Below, piece by piece: positions 21,094 through 32,428 of a stretch of 32,504 nt of DNA; within the stretch, counting starts at the first letter, position 1, and every line of letters begins with the position of its first letter. A program made the translations under genes and the position numbers. The stretch covers positions 1 to 32,504 of the forward strand of contig JANQBS010000367.1 of assembly GCA_033085395.1 (NCBI GenBank), in the 5' to 3' direction. The DNA is from Xanthoparmelia taractica (lineage: Eukaryota; Ascomycota; Lecanoromycetes; Lecanorales; Parmeliaceae). The notes below the pieces were generated by a model that saw nothing but the letters and a program-made list of their open reading frames with translations, did no database searches and had not been told where the DNA came from.

Positions 21094-23987
21094 ATGCATC
21101 TCGTACCGAGAGAGGTATTTCTCTACATTTCTTCCCTAAATTGCCGCTGATAACATCTCTCTATAGCTCGATAAGCTCGCCACCTCTCAGTTGGGCTTAC
21201 TCGCCCAGCGTAGACTCGCTCGCGGTGTCCGATTGAACCATGCAGAGGCTACCGTATGCTCGGCCCGACAACCTATGCTCTTGTTTCCATAACTAATATC
21301 ATGAAATACTAGGCTTTGATTGCTAATAACCTGCAAGAGGTACCTTGGTTGCACAGGTACTTATCGGCACTGCTGAAGTTCGTAGCTCATTCGTGATGGC
21401 AACCACTCTGTGGCCGACCTCATGTCAATCGGCAAATGCATGCTTGGGAGGCGCCATGTCCTACCGTCTGTTGTTTCCTCCCTTAGCGAGCTCCTGGTCG
21501 AGGGCACATTTCCCACTGGCACATACCTCGTGACCGTTGATCAACCAATAACTTCCGATGATGGCGATCTTGAAAAAGCCTTGTACGGCAGTTTTCTCCC
21601 TGTTCCAGCAACGGACCTCTTCCCGCTACCCGAATCCGAAGAATGTGATACGGAAAAAAGGCCTGGGATCGTTTCACCGGCCAAGGAAGGAAGAATCACA
21701 TTGAAAGAGGGCAGGAAAAGGATGAAGCTGAAGGTTGTTAGCAAGGGAGACCGCCCTATACAAGTACGCGTGCTGTTGCTCCTGGTAGACTTCTTCAGTT
21801 ACTGAACAAGGACCTAGGTCGGTTCTCACTATCACTTGATCGAAGTAAACCCCCAACTGGACTTTGATCGCGTTAAGGCCTACGGCTACTTCCTCGATAT
21901 TGCTGCGGGAACGTCCATTCGGTTCGAGCCAGGAGACACAAAGACTGTCGCTTGCGTTGAGATCGGAGGCAAGAAGATCATAAGGGGTGGCAATGGACTA
22001 GCCTCTGGTCCCGTCGACCTTTCTCGTGTAGATGAGATTTTGAAAAGGGTACGGGAGGGAGGATTCGCACATACGCCCCAACCTACCGGAGACAGCGCTC
22101 ATATCCGACCGTCCACAATGAGCCGCGAGGGATACAATAGAATGTTTGGACCGACCGTTGGCGATACCGTGCGATTGGGTTCAACATGCTTACGGGTCAA
22201 GGTCGAAAAAGACTATACTGTGTACGGCGATGAGTGCGTGTTTGGTGGAGGAAAGACACTGCGAGAGGGCATGGGCCTGGCTAGTGGTCGTTCAGATGTT
22301 GAGTCATTGGATACTGTCATCTCGAACGCTCTCATCGTGGACTGGAGTGGAATTGTTAAGGCCGACATCGGAATCAAGAATGGGGTTATTGTTGGCATTG
22401 GCAAAGCTGGCAATCCAGATGTTATGGATGGTGTCAATCCGGCCATGATAGTAGGTTGCTGCACGGACGTCATCGCAGGTGAGGGCAAGATAATTACTGC
22501 GGGTGGTTTGGACACTCATGTCCATTTCATATGCCCACAACAAGCGCACGAGGCAGTGGCTTCGGGCATCACAACCATGCTTGGGGGAGGCACGGGCCCA
22601 AGTACAGCTTCTAATGCAACAACCTGTACCCCCGGCAAAACTCATATGCGCCAAATGCTTCAAGCCTGTGATGAACTTCCCATCAATTTTGCAATTACAG
22701 GCAATGGCAGTGATAGCAGTCCTCAAGCTTTGCAGGAGCAGTGCATTGCTGGAGCTGCAGGTCTAAAGCTGCATGAAGACTGGGGTTGTACTCCAGCCGT
22801 CATCGATACCTGTCTCAGTGTATGCGATGAGCATGATGTGCAATGTCTCATCCACACGGACACGCTTAATGAGTCAGGTTTCGTCGAGCAAACACTTAAA
22901 GCTTTCAAAGATCGAACAATCCACACCTATCACACGGAAGGCGCAGGAGGAGGACATGCACCTGACATCATCTCAATTGTAGAACATGGGAATGTTCTTC
23001 CTAGCAGCACTAATCCTACCCGGCCTTACACTCGCAACACTCTCGACGAGCATCTGGATATGCTTATGTTGTGTCACAACCTATCGAAGAACATTCCTGA
23101 AGACGTCGCTTTCGCGGAATCCCGCATCCGTGCAGAGACTATTGCTGCCGAAGATGTCTTGCAAGATCTTGGCGCTATTAGTATGATGTCCTCCGACTCG
23201 CAAGCAATGGGTCGATGTGGAGAAGTCATACTGCGGACCTGGAATACTGCACATAAAAACAAATTACAGAGAGGTCCCTTGGAGGAAGACAAGGGTACAG
23301 GGGCAGATAATTTCAGAGTCAAGAGGTACGTCAGCAAGTATACGATCAATCCCGCAATCACCCAGGGCATGAGCCATATTATTGGCAGTGTCGAAACCGG
23401 CAAGTTAGCAGATCTTGTGCTTTGGAATCCGGCCAACTTTGGGACGAAGCCCACAATGGTCATCAAAAGTGGCATGATATCCCAAATGCAAATGGTGGGT
23501 CGCTTTCGTTCCATTGTCTATGCACTCACCGTACTGATGATCCACCTTAAGGGAGACCCCAACGCATCCGTTCCCACCGCGGAACCAATTGTTATGCGTC
23601 CAATGTTTGCCGTAAGTAGTTACGCTTGACATTCTTTCCACCCTGGCACTTATTTCCCACGTGGTAGACTTTCGTTCCCAAAACATCCATAACTTTTGTC
23701 TCCAAAGCTTCTGTCGATACCGGAACCGTCCAGAGTTACCAATTGCGCAAACGGATTGAGGTTGTAAAGGATTGTAGAAACATTCGTAAGAAGGACATGA
23801 AGTACAACGAGTCGATGCCGAAAATGAAGGTGGACCCTGAAACATATGTCAGTATACTCGTCGCCTTTGATTACGAACGCACTGATGCGAAGGGTTGTAC
23901 ATCTAGGTTGTCGAAGCAGATGGGGCTGTATGTAAAGCGGACCCTGCTACGGAGTTGCCGCTGACGCAGATGTACTATGCCTACTGA
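21094..23987 (+). CDS. Urease (single-chain, nickel-dependent)
   Basis: Hydrolyses urea to ammonia and carbamate in the cytosol, supplying nitrogen; needs accessory proteins (not in this window) to load nickel. Exons: 21094-21114, 21167-21253, 21313-21339, 21386-21763, 21818-23494, 23552-23611, 23668-23847, 23907-23987; introns 46-59 bp, all phase 0. Product 836 aa, the usual fungal length, with gamma-, beta- and alpha-like parts fused (alpha from about residue 272). Metal and active-site residues are present: H405 and H407 (THVHFICPQQ), K488 (GLKLHEDWG, the carbamylated Lys), H517, H543 (HTEGAGGGH), D631 (SSDSQAMGR), and flap C590-H591. The residue after the flap His is Asn592 where most ureases have a second His. 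ATG chosen because MHLVPRE then LDKL matches fungal urease N-termini. The fifth intron (23495-23551, donor GTGGGT) is in frame and stop-free; it is called an intron because removing it joins QM to GDPNAS as in the family. The short third intron and the GTGGGT donor are the least certain junctions. Clean reading frame, no RIP-type stops. Confidence 0.95.
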
Positions 23988-24261
23988 AGGGGTAAATCTG
24001 GCAACCATAGCGGGGGTCGACAAAGCTTTGAAGTTCGCGAGCGCAGCATGATTCGCTTGCTGGGGTAAAGTTGAAATGTTTCTGGGAAGCGTTGACCATG
24101 CAGAGAAAGCTCTGTTTGTCTCTATTGGCTACCTAAAGTATGATATAAAGTAGAATTCGCGCACAAGGCTCAAAGGAACGTGCTTTCCGAATCAGCCAGT
24201 CGCAAGCATACGCAATATCCGCACAATCTAATGACACCGGGAACATTAGAGCGAAGGCCTT
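23988..24261. other. Convergent intergenic region
   Basis: 274 bp between the two stop codons, serving as 3' UTR and terminator space for both genes. No open frame of note. CTACCTAAAG-TA-TGATATAAAG at 24129-24150 nearly repeats 26069-26090 inside the nuclease gene. Confidence 0.6.
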
Positions 24262-27200
24262 TCAAAGCTCAACCTCTTCATCCCCGTGATGAGCGTTTGA
24301 GGAGATAAGCCCATGATCAATTCCCCAGATACCATTGGGCTCTTTCGCTGCTTTGTAGGCTTCCTTCCTCCGTTGCAACATCACTGCTTTGGTGCCTGAC
24401 TTAGAGGTATGCAGCAACTGCGATTCAAAAGCCGTGTCCGAGACTGTGACCTGTGTTTCGGAACCTAGTTGGCTCTTATTAAGGGCATTCAGGATATCGA
24501 CTGGCTCAGGCGTCTTCTCCAGCACAAAGTCGCCCGCTTCCTCGCCCTGGCTAGCAGGATCGCCGTCGGAGAGCTCGATCGGCTCAGCTTGTGTCCGGGG
24601 ATGCACATCTACTGGACCGTTGACCGAACGCTCGTCTCGAAGGGTATTCGCACTCTGGTTGCTTTCCAAGTAGGCTCCTGTAGATGGTCCTTGGTGTATA
24701 GCGGTCTGTGACGTATTCGTAGAATTGCGAGCATAATTGGACGGCGGATCGGTGCATGTTGAAGTAGGTAATATCTTCTCTCGCTCACTTTGACCAAGAT
24801 ACTTTTGGAAAGATTGCTTGAACCTTAGCAGCTTTCGCTTCGGAGTCAACATTTCGGTCGGTATACTCCTTTTGTTAAGACCGCCTTTATGTTTTTGTAG
24901 GAACGAGGTGTTGGTCCTCGGGCGCTTAGGCACGCGGTCCAGATCATCAGGAGCGTAAGACTCGGGATCTGACGGGGAGCTGAGAAGGCTCACTGGACTC
25001 GTACCTCGCTGATCGACGCTTCCCTCTCCTGAAGATGGCATACTCTGCAGGTCACGATTATATTTACCCTTTCTGAGAGCTTCCCGCTGGCTTGCAAGCA
25101 TTTCCATCTCTTCGTCATGAGCGAAAGTGGAACCGGAGCATAAGTGACCAAAAAGACTCGCAATACTTACGCTAAGGTCCATGTAGTCTTCATTGATCGT
25201 GCATGGATAGATATCAACGGGCTCAAACGCCTTTACAAGACCGCAGAGCTCTTCATACGAAGAGTGCCTTGAATATGGAAAATCCTGCGCAAGTAAGTTA
25301 TCGTACATTTTCGTTGGACTCTGACAGCGCTAACAATACTTCTTGGAGGTTTCTGCCTCACAGTGGATGTTCCCCGTGCCTTTTCCCTATCCCAACCCAC
25401 GCACCTGCTTGAAGCTTCAGAAATTCCCTCAATCTGGCTGACTCCGCCGCTTCCAACAACAAGCCTAGCGAGAAGCTTTGCAAGCTCTGCTAAAGGTATC
25501 GTCTCATGGTTCTTGTCAAGTTTGAGAGCATCCAGCGATATGACCATTTTCTGAGTCCCTCTTGCTTTACTTATCAGATCGATTGTCCTTGATTGTGCTT
25601 CCTGGTCTGATATTCCTTCTGTGCACAACTCGATCAAGCGTTCCACAGCAGCGGCATCGTTGAGCGCAAGCTCGTGCACTTGGTTGAGGTCTTCAGCTTC
25701 CCCTCCGGCGCCGACCTCACTTCAAGGTTCCGAAGTTAGCGTTTTTTCTCCAACATGAGGTGGAGATATTCGGTATCGGTGGAGCCACAGACTCTTGACC
25801 CTTTTCCTTTTGGCTCGAACTGCTAGATATGGGGAAGAAACACTACAAGTGGACTTACGGCAGGACCAACCCTTCAGCTGAGCGCGAAACAATGGGTCGG
25901 ATGTAGACGATGTTTGACGTCTCCAATGCGCTGCAGCCCATGTCAAGCTGGCAACTGTGCAAGCGAACATTCTGTTTTCGCGTCAAGCATCCGCCCTGGA
26001 ATTTGTTACCACACTCGAAGCCAGATAGTGGGGGGCCTTCGTGGCAAAGGTTGTTGACTTTGGCAGTACTACCTAAAGACTGATATAAAGAATATTTGTA
26101 TTCGTCTATGTGAATCTAGCCTTGTGTAAGCTCTCACGCCCGTCGAAGAGTCAGGGAAAAGCTAAACCTGTGATCGCAAGGCACTTGAGAGAGCAATCCA
26201 GACGTCTTCGTAACCAAAGGTCCAGGCATGGAGGTGAAAAACAGTGTCGGTCGGATATTCGAACACCTTCTCGAGAAGCTCTTTCAGTCCATCTGCTTTC
26301 GTTGGGAACTGGGTTTTCTGAGAAGCGAAAGTCGTGTCGAGGTAAATTCTGTCTAAACGCTTAAGGCCGTGGGTATATGGAAGGATGACAGGGTTTCGGA
26401 CCAAAGAATTTACCCACCAAGGCTCCGCTAGATTGGATATGTTAAAGAGGACTATGCTACCATGCCCTCGCGACCTGAAGCTTACATCGAATGTCACCAG
26501 TGTAAAGTATTGCCTTGGTCTCGTTTTCGATAAGGAACATCACTGCACCGGCACAGTGATTTGCCTAATTGCCATCAGGACAGTCCTAAAACAAGCGCGA
26601 GGAACCTACGTCTAGCAACGTGACTCTAAGAGACTTTCCCAGCTTTAGCTCAATCTCGGTTGGAGTGTCCAATGCTATTGTCTTCTGGAAGCACCTGTAA
26701 GCCTGTTGGGTTCGTCAACAACAGTGAAATCTTACAAGCAATTTACTGAGATGCTTGTAATGCTGTCTTCTAAACTCTAGAATACCCCTTTGGAAATTCA
26801 TGCGATGCGGGTACTTCTCAAGGCGGAGCAGCAGCTACACAGTTGTCAGCATGTGATTAATAGAATATTAAGCGGCAATGTGTACCTCTCGGGTGGCGGA
26901 AGAACAGTAGATGAAGGGAGAATCTGCGTAGGTTTCGGTGTCAGTATTTGCTTCAGCGCCAGATGCTGAGTGGTGAGACGGCGCTGCCGAGCGAAAGGGA
27001 CCCCTTTCTTCCAAAAAGACAAACTGAGTGAATCATCGCAAAATTAACGTACGGAAAGATTCGAGTCCTTGGAGATGGTCACTGTGGACGTGACTAAGGA
27101 AACATGCGAGCGGGTTGTCCTTCCCTTGGATCTTTCGAAAATAATCGACTGATACGAGATCAGCAACGCAAGTGTAAAAGGCTTAGAGACCAACTCCGAA

Positions 27201-27298
27201 TCTCAGGAAATTCTGATGGTTTGTAGTTTCTAAGCCCGTGTACGTGAGACATGATGGGACTTGTTCGTACCTTCCACGACACCTTTGAATGTGGACAT
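24262..27298 (-). CDS. Artemis/SNM1-type metallo-beta-lactamase (beta-CASP/DRMBL) nuclease
   Basis: Nuclear DNA repair nuclease family that trims DNA ends or crosslinks using metal ions. Exons, high to low: 27271-27298, 27195-27212, 27053-27148, 26886-26923, 26736-26834, 26610-26684, 26486-26564, 26168-26427, 25859-26115, 25335-25719, 24262-25284; introns 45-58 bp except 129 bp (26924-27052) and 139 bp (25720-25858). Product 785 aa. Motifs: D17 (IRIDYF), H35-V-H-S-D-H40, H121 (DANHCAG), D142 (YTGDIR), D175 (LDTTF), H209-L-H-A-W for beta-CASP motif B, and H452 in YSRHSSYEEL for motif C and the DRMBL domain. The D17 and HxHxDH positions match Artemis-like proteins better than Pso2, which has a long N-terminus. 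Residues ~510-785 are low-complexity and probably disordered, with basic patches (KRPR, PKRKLLRFK) and EPIELSDGD, which resembles a SUMO-interacting motif. All joins keep frame and there are no stops. The joins at 25335/25284 and 25859/25719 were chosen by family fit and are the least certain. Confidence 0.88.
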
Positions 27299-27370
27299 CC
27301 TGACTGACACACTTTGTGTTTGGTGTACTCGTACCAACCATAATAATTCAATGTTCTCATTATTAGGGTG

Positions 27371-27389
27371 CTTTTATACCTCAGCCAAT
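27371..27389 (-). promoter_or_regulatory. Putative nuclease promoter: TATA box and CCAAT box
   Basis: On the minus strand TATAAAAG lies at 27371-27378, 73 bp upstream of the chosen ATG. The sequence complementary to an inverted CCAAT box is at 27385-27389. Both positions are sensible for a short fungal promoter; read by eye only. Confidence 0.4.
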
Positions 27390-27419
27390 GCTAAATAAAA
27401 TACTGTTAGCGCAATTACA

Positions 27420-28140
27420 AGCCGGCCGCGCTAGATTTGTATGGGTGTCACACCAAAATAAGGCGCGTTATTCTTGAACCTCACTGTCGTCGTCGAGAAT
27501 CTCGCTGTCGCTTCTAATAAGGCGAGAAATAACTTCGGGCTAATCTATCAAAGATCGTCTATGTATCTACTAATTAGGGCGGAATTTATATAAGAGATCA
27601 TCTGCAAATCTGAAAAGTTCATTTCCGCACGAATTCCGCCGGGTCCGCACGATCAGCACGATTCAGCACATTCAGCCTTATCCGCCCATATCGGCAAAAT
27701 TCAGTCGAATTAGCAACTACCCAAAAATTTAGCAAGTAAGAAAATTTTAAAATTTGTGCGCAAAGTCCTCGTAACACTCTATGACCTTAGGTCCATTGCG
27801 TATTACTTCGAGCATCACTCCGGGCATTACCCCCGCGAGAATTTTATCTAAAATTTATAATCTCGAGATCTATTTCGGGATAACGTTAAGAGTCGTCGCT
27901 ATATATCGCTATCGAATCTTATTATTAATTATATAAAAAATTATATAAAGCTAAATATAAAACTAAGTTATATAATTAATGTTAATTGTAAGTATAATAA
28001 ATAATATTTGCTAATTATGTTAAAATCGTGCTAATAGTAAAGTTAAGTTGCTAACTTGACGGAATTCGCGCGAATATTTAATGAAGTTGCTAATCCGATG
28101 GAATTCTTGATTTTAGCCCTAGCCGCGCGATTAGCAATTT
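27420..28140. other. Island edge: partly GC-normal remnant, possibly mobile-element DNA
   Basis: GC-normal patches alternate with AT-rich sequence. On the minus strand near 27473-27530 an open stretch ends SDSEILDDDSEVQE-stop, an acidic tail of the sort seen at the C-terminus of some fungal transposases; too short to assign. GTTGCTAACTTGACGGAATTC-like sequence (about 28049) recurs as GTTGCTAATCCGATGGAATTC-like (about 28085), and GAATTAGCAAC occurs inverted near 27709, suggesting a decayed element with internal repeats. No confident gene. Confidence 0.4.
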
Positions 28141-31100
28141 TGAATCCAGTAGAAACTTTTTAGATTTGTAGATAATATAGCGAAATCGACGATTTATATT
28201 AAAAGATTTAGAGAGATCTTATTATTAATAAATAGAGATTTTATTTATAAGTCTAATTATTAATTCTTTTATCTCGAAAATATTTTCAATTTAATTATAT
28301 TATAATTATTATTTACGAGCTTTTCTTTTTTAAAGACTTCTAGATATCTTATTAACGAATAAAACTCGTTATTTAATGTAATATAATTACTTATTAAGCG
28401 AAAATTCTCTCTCTTATATTATTCTCTTAATTTATCGTATTAAACTTAAATTTATAGAATTTAGACTTAATTTGATTAAGTATCTCACGAACGTCTAGTA
28501 TATACTTATTAGAACTATCTAATTTATTATAAATATTTCTCGTAACGTATTTCTTAGTAATACTCTTATAGATTTCGAAGTCTTCTTATTTAAATATATA
28601 AATTTATCTCTTTTAATTAATCTTCGTAAATATATTATTTATAAAATCAAATTATTAGAGATAAAAGTACGATAATTAATATTAATAATAAAAGAGATAA
28701 ATATAAAAGAGTTCGTTATTTAGATTACGTAAGATCTTATTTAATTTAATAATTATTAGTATATAAAAAGCGTAAATAAGTTAATACTTATTCTTATTCT
28801 AAGCTTTTATAATTTTCTTTAATTAATCGATTATAAGTTTTACTATAGAATTAGAGAAATTCGTTAAGTGAGAATATATCGAGTTATTACTAGCGAATAT
28901 ACTTCTTCTTTAACTTAGAAGTCTTTGCGATAGTCTTATAAATCTTATTTAAATATCTCTACTTCGAGAATTAATAATAAAGAGCTTTATAGAGATATTT
29001 AAGGAATTTTTTATAATTATTCTTAGTTAACTTTAATTTTAACGTGCGCTCGCTATGCTTTCGATATAGAAAATAATTTATCTACTATTCGTCTTCTTTA
29101 AGATCTCGAAATATTAGTTAAACGATCTTTTATTTAGCTACGAAGTTATTAATAATTATATAGCGAAGACGTTAGATATTTCTTTTCTTATATTATTTCT
29201 TAATTTTATAAAAAAACGTTATGATAATATTATTATTCTCGATCGACGAAAGTATTTAAGTATAGAGAATTTATCTATTATACTCACTGCGAGTTATAAC
29301 TATAAATAACTTTTATTTTAATATATTAATATTATAGATAAAATTAATTAAAACGAAATATTTCCATCTTTAAAGAAAATTCAATCGAGTTAATATTATT
29401 TTATATTATTAAAATTATTAGGTATTTAAAAGTTAAGTGAAAAGATAATTAATTTCTTTCAACGAAAACTACTATCTAAATACTACTTGCTTCGATCGAG
29501 ATAGATACTAGTCACGATCGAGATAGGTACTAGTTCGATACTAGTATTAGATAAATATTATTCGTAATAATCTATCGAATAACAAGAAAAAACTTAGCGT
29601 TCTCGCTAATTAACGAAGTCTCTTTAGATGTATATTAAACTTAATTATATTTCTTTCTAATATAAATTAAATATTATACTTAATCTCTTATCTTATTATC
29701 GTCTTATATCTTCTATTATTCGCGACGTATCTTATAAAACGCTAATTTAATAATTTATGTAATAGCGTATAACTTAAGAATTAATACGATTATCGAATAG
29801 TAATTTAGTTATTACTCGATATCTAGAAAATTTAAACTTAAATACGTCTAATAATAGCGTAATAAATATAAGTATCGATAATATAAATATTAGCGTTAAT
29901 CGTCTTTAAGATAAGATAGATAAATTAATATTAGAGATATTATCGCTATTAAAATTTAATAAGTCGAATAATTAATAACTCGTATCGAGTTTCCCGATAT
30001 TATTAAGCTCGATATCTCTCTCTTCTTATTATTTAATGCGATTATCGCTTTCGAGAAATCTTTTATTTCTAAAAGTTATTATTATTATTAAAAAATCGTT
30101 TTATTAAAGCTAAGAGATATAAGCGTAGCTTTGTCGCGATATTATTATTCTTTTATAAGATATACTTAGCGTTTATTAATAATATATTAACGAACTAAAG
30201 AGCTTTAATATATCTATTCTTATTCTTTTTAAATTAGACTCTTAATTTATATTAGACTTATAGGTTTAAAAATTAATTTAATTACACGCTATAGCTTTTT
30301 CATAAACTACTTTATAACTTAATATAAATCTTTAACGTATATCGTAAGAAAGATAATTTTATCTTCTACTCTAAATAGATTCTTAATCGCTATCTTTAAA
30401 CTATTTTACGCTATACTTAATTATTTCTTAATTTTCTTAAGCTCGATCTATATAATAATTAATTACGCTCGAAGCGCTATTAATTATAATAATTCTATTT
30501 TCGTAGTTGATTACTATCGTAACGAATTAAGTTTTTTTAAACTTAAAAAGATAAAGTTATTAACGATATTATCTTTAAGAAGAATATTATATTTATTCTA
30601 TAATTCTTAATTAATTATAAGTTTATTTATTTATTAAAATAAACTTAGCTTATTAAAGAAGAAAATAGAGCTCTCTTCGAAAGAGATAGCGAATTTCTCT
30701 ACTTTAGAGATTTGCGCTTTCTTATTAAAGTGTATCTCGCTTAAATTATTAATTAATCGAGATTTTTAAATAAAGAGTATTTTATATTATATAATTATAC
30801 GTTAAATAAGATATAATTAGAGATTATCTAGATTTTTATATTAAAATAATAATAGCTAAACTAACGCTTTAAGATAGTAATAGTTTTATTTAATATCTAT
30901 ATAATTATTAAATTAAAAATCTTTACTTTTATTTTCTTAAATTCGAGTTTATTATATATAATTTATACTTTTTCATCTTCGTGATAAAGTTATATTTTAA
31001 GATTTAATTTCGTATAATAAACTTACTTTTAGCTTATAATTTTTATATCTATATATCTTAATATTCGCTAGAATTAATAGAAATCTCTTCGCTATTTTTT

Positions 31101-32428
31101 ATCTTTATATATTTAATAGACTTCGAAGATTATTTAATAGCGTAATAGATTATTTTAATCGCTTCTTATCTTCTCTATTTAATCTTTATTAATATAATTA
31201 ATATATAAATTTTTAATAAAGATATAGTAGAATATAATCTCGCTCTCTTCGCGTCGCTTATTTTTAAGCTTATAATCTTAATTATTTATATATTATTTAA
31301 ATTTATTCTTTTCGAAAAATAGAGCGATTTATAATCTTTAAATAGTTTTATAATAATAATAAGCTCGTTTTAATAATATTATTCGTTTTAAAATAATTCT
31401 CGTCTTTAGCGTTTATTAGATATAAATTTTATTTCTAGAAATACGATTATAATAAACTATCTACTAATTTTCTCTTAAAGATTATTTATATATTTATTAT
31501 TATCTTTATTTCTAAAAATAATTAACGTAAAAGATATATTAAAATATTCTTAATTTAAGCGTAATTATAACGTTTAATATATAAAATATAATAATATTTT
31601 AAGATAAATTAGCGTAAATAACTTAAAGAAGATAAGATTTAAATAAGAGAATATAAAGATTAATAAAAATAAAAGTAATAAGAAGTAAATTAAGTTATAA
31701 GAAATAAGATAAGTATAAGTTATAAGAAGCGAGATATTAAGTTACGTAAGATTTATATTAAATAAAGTTAGTAAATCTTAAATAATAAAATATATAATAA
31801 TAATAAAGCTATATATGTGATAGTTTTCGCTTTCTTTATCGTTTAGCTTAATAACGCCCTATTAATTAATTTAGTTATAATTTAATATTATAACGAAGCG
31901 ACGAAGCGATAGCGTTAGAGTTAATTGCTATTACGAGAGTCGCGAATATATTAAGCTCTAATTTAGACTTAGTCGGTTCTTATATCGTAGTTAAGCTCTT
32001 TTTTATTCTATTAATAATAAAGTAGCGAAATTTCTTTAAATAATTATAAGCGATATAGTATTTATCGATATACGACGTTAATAAGTGCGTTATAATCTCG
32101 CGATATTAAGAGTATTATTTTCGAATTTCTCGATCTTTTCTAAGACGTCTTCAAGATTATTAATAAACTATTATATATTATATTATTATTCTTAATCGCT
32201 TTATTTTATTAGATAATATATCTTTTTTTAAATTATTTTCTTATCGAGTAATTTATTAATAATATATTTATTAGCTTTCTTCTACTCTTCTATTAGAAGG
32301 AATAATAATTTATAATTACAAGTTTTATTAAAGAAATCTTTCTTATTTAAATAGAGCTTTAATTATATTATTAATACGATTAAATATATTTTTATAATAA
32401 ATAATAATTTTAGTTTATACGCGAGATT
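28141..32428. other. AT-rich RIP-like block, unidentified repeats
   Basis: About 4.3 kb with the same TpA-rich, CpA-poor look as the left block and no long open frame. Minus-strand readings give stretches with protein-like composition (for example near 29.0-29.15 kb and 31.2-31.5 kb) but no motif I can name. I see no homology with the gypsy, copia or D elements. Most likely one or more old transposons. Confidence 0.55.
29493..29535. repeat. Two-unit tandem repeat in the right AT-rich block
   Basis: CGATCGAGATAGATACTAGTCA is followed directly by CGATCGAGATAGGTACTAGTT, and a partial third piece CGATACTAGTA comes next. Units are ~22 bp with palindromic TACTAGTA-like cores. Function unknown. Confidence 0.6.

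Noticed and set aside
25233..25308. Alternative start for the nuclease C-terminal exon and read-through of exon 10 past 25335
   Set aside because: Both readings pass through a 50-bp intron (25285-25334) with GTTAGC donor and CAG acceptor. Splicing joins RSI to DFPYSRHSS as in the DRMBL family; read-through runs to a stop out of frame.
28300..29300. Minus-strand reading suggesting a tyrosine recombinase (Starship-captain-like)
   Set aside because: A stretch with TNNYKKFLKYL and later RTLLYLSLLLLI loosely resembles such proteins, but the conserved Arg/His/Tyr residues are not visible even allowing for RIP-type changes, and the frame is full of stops.
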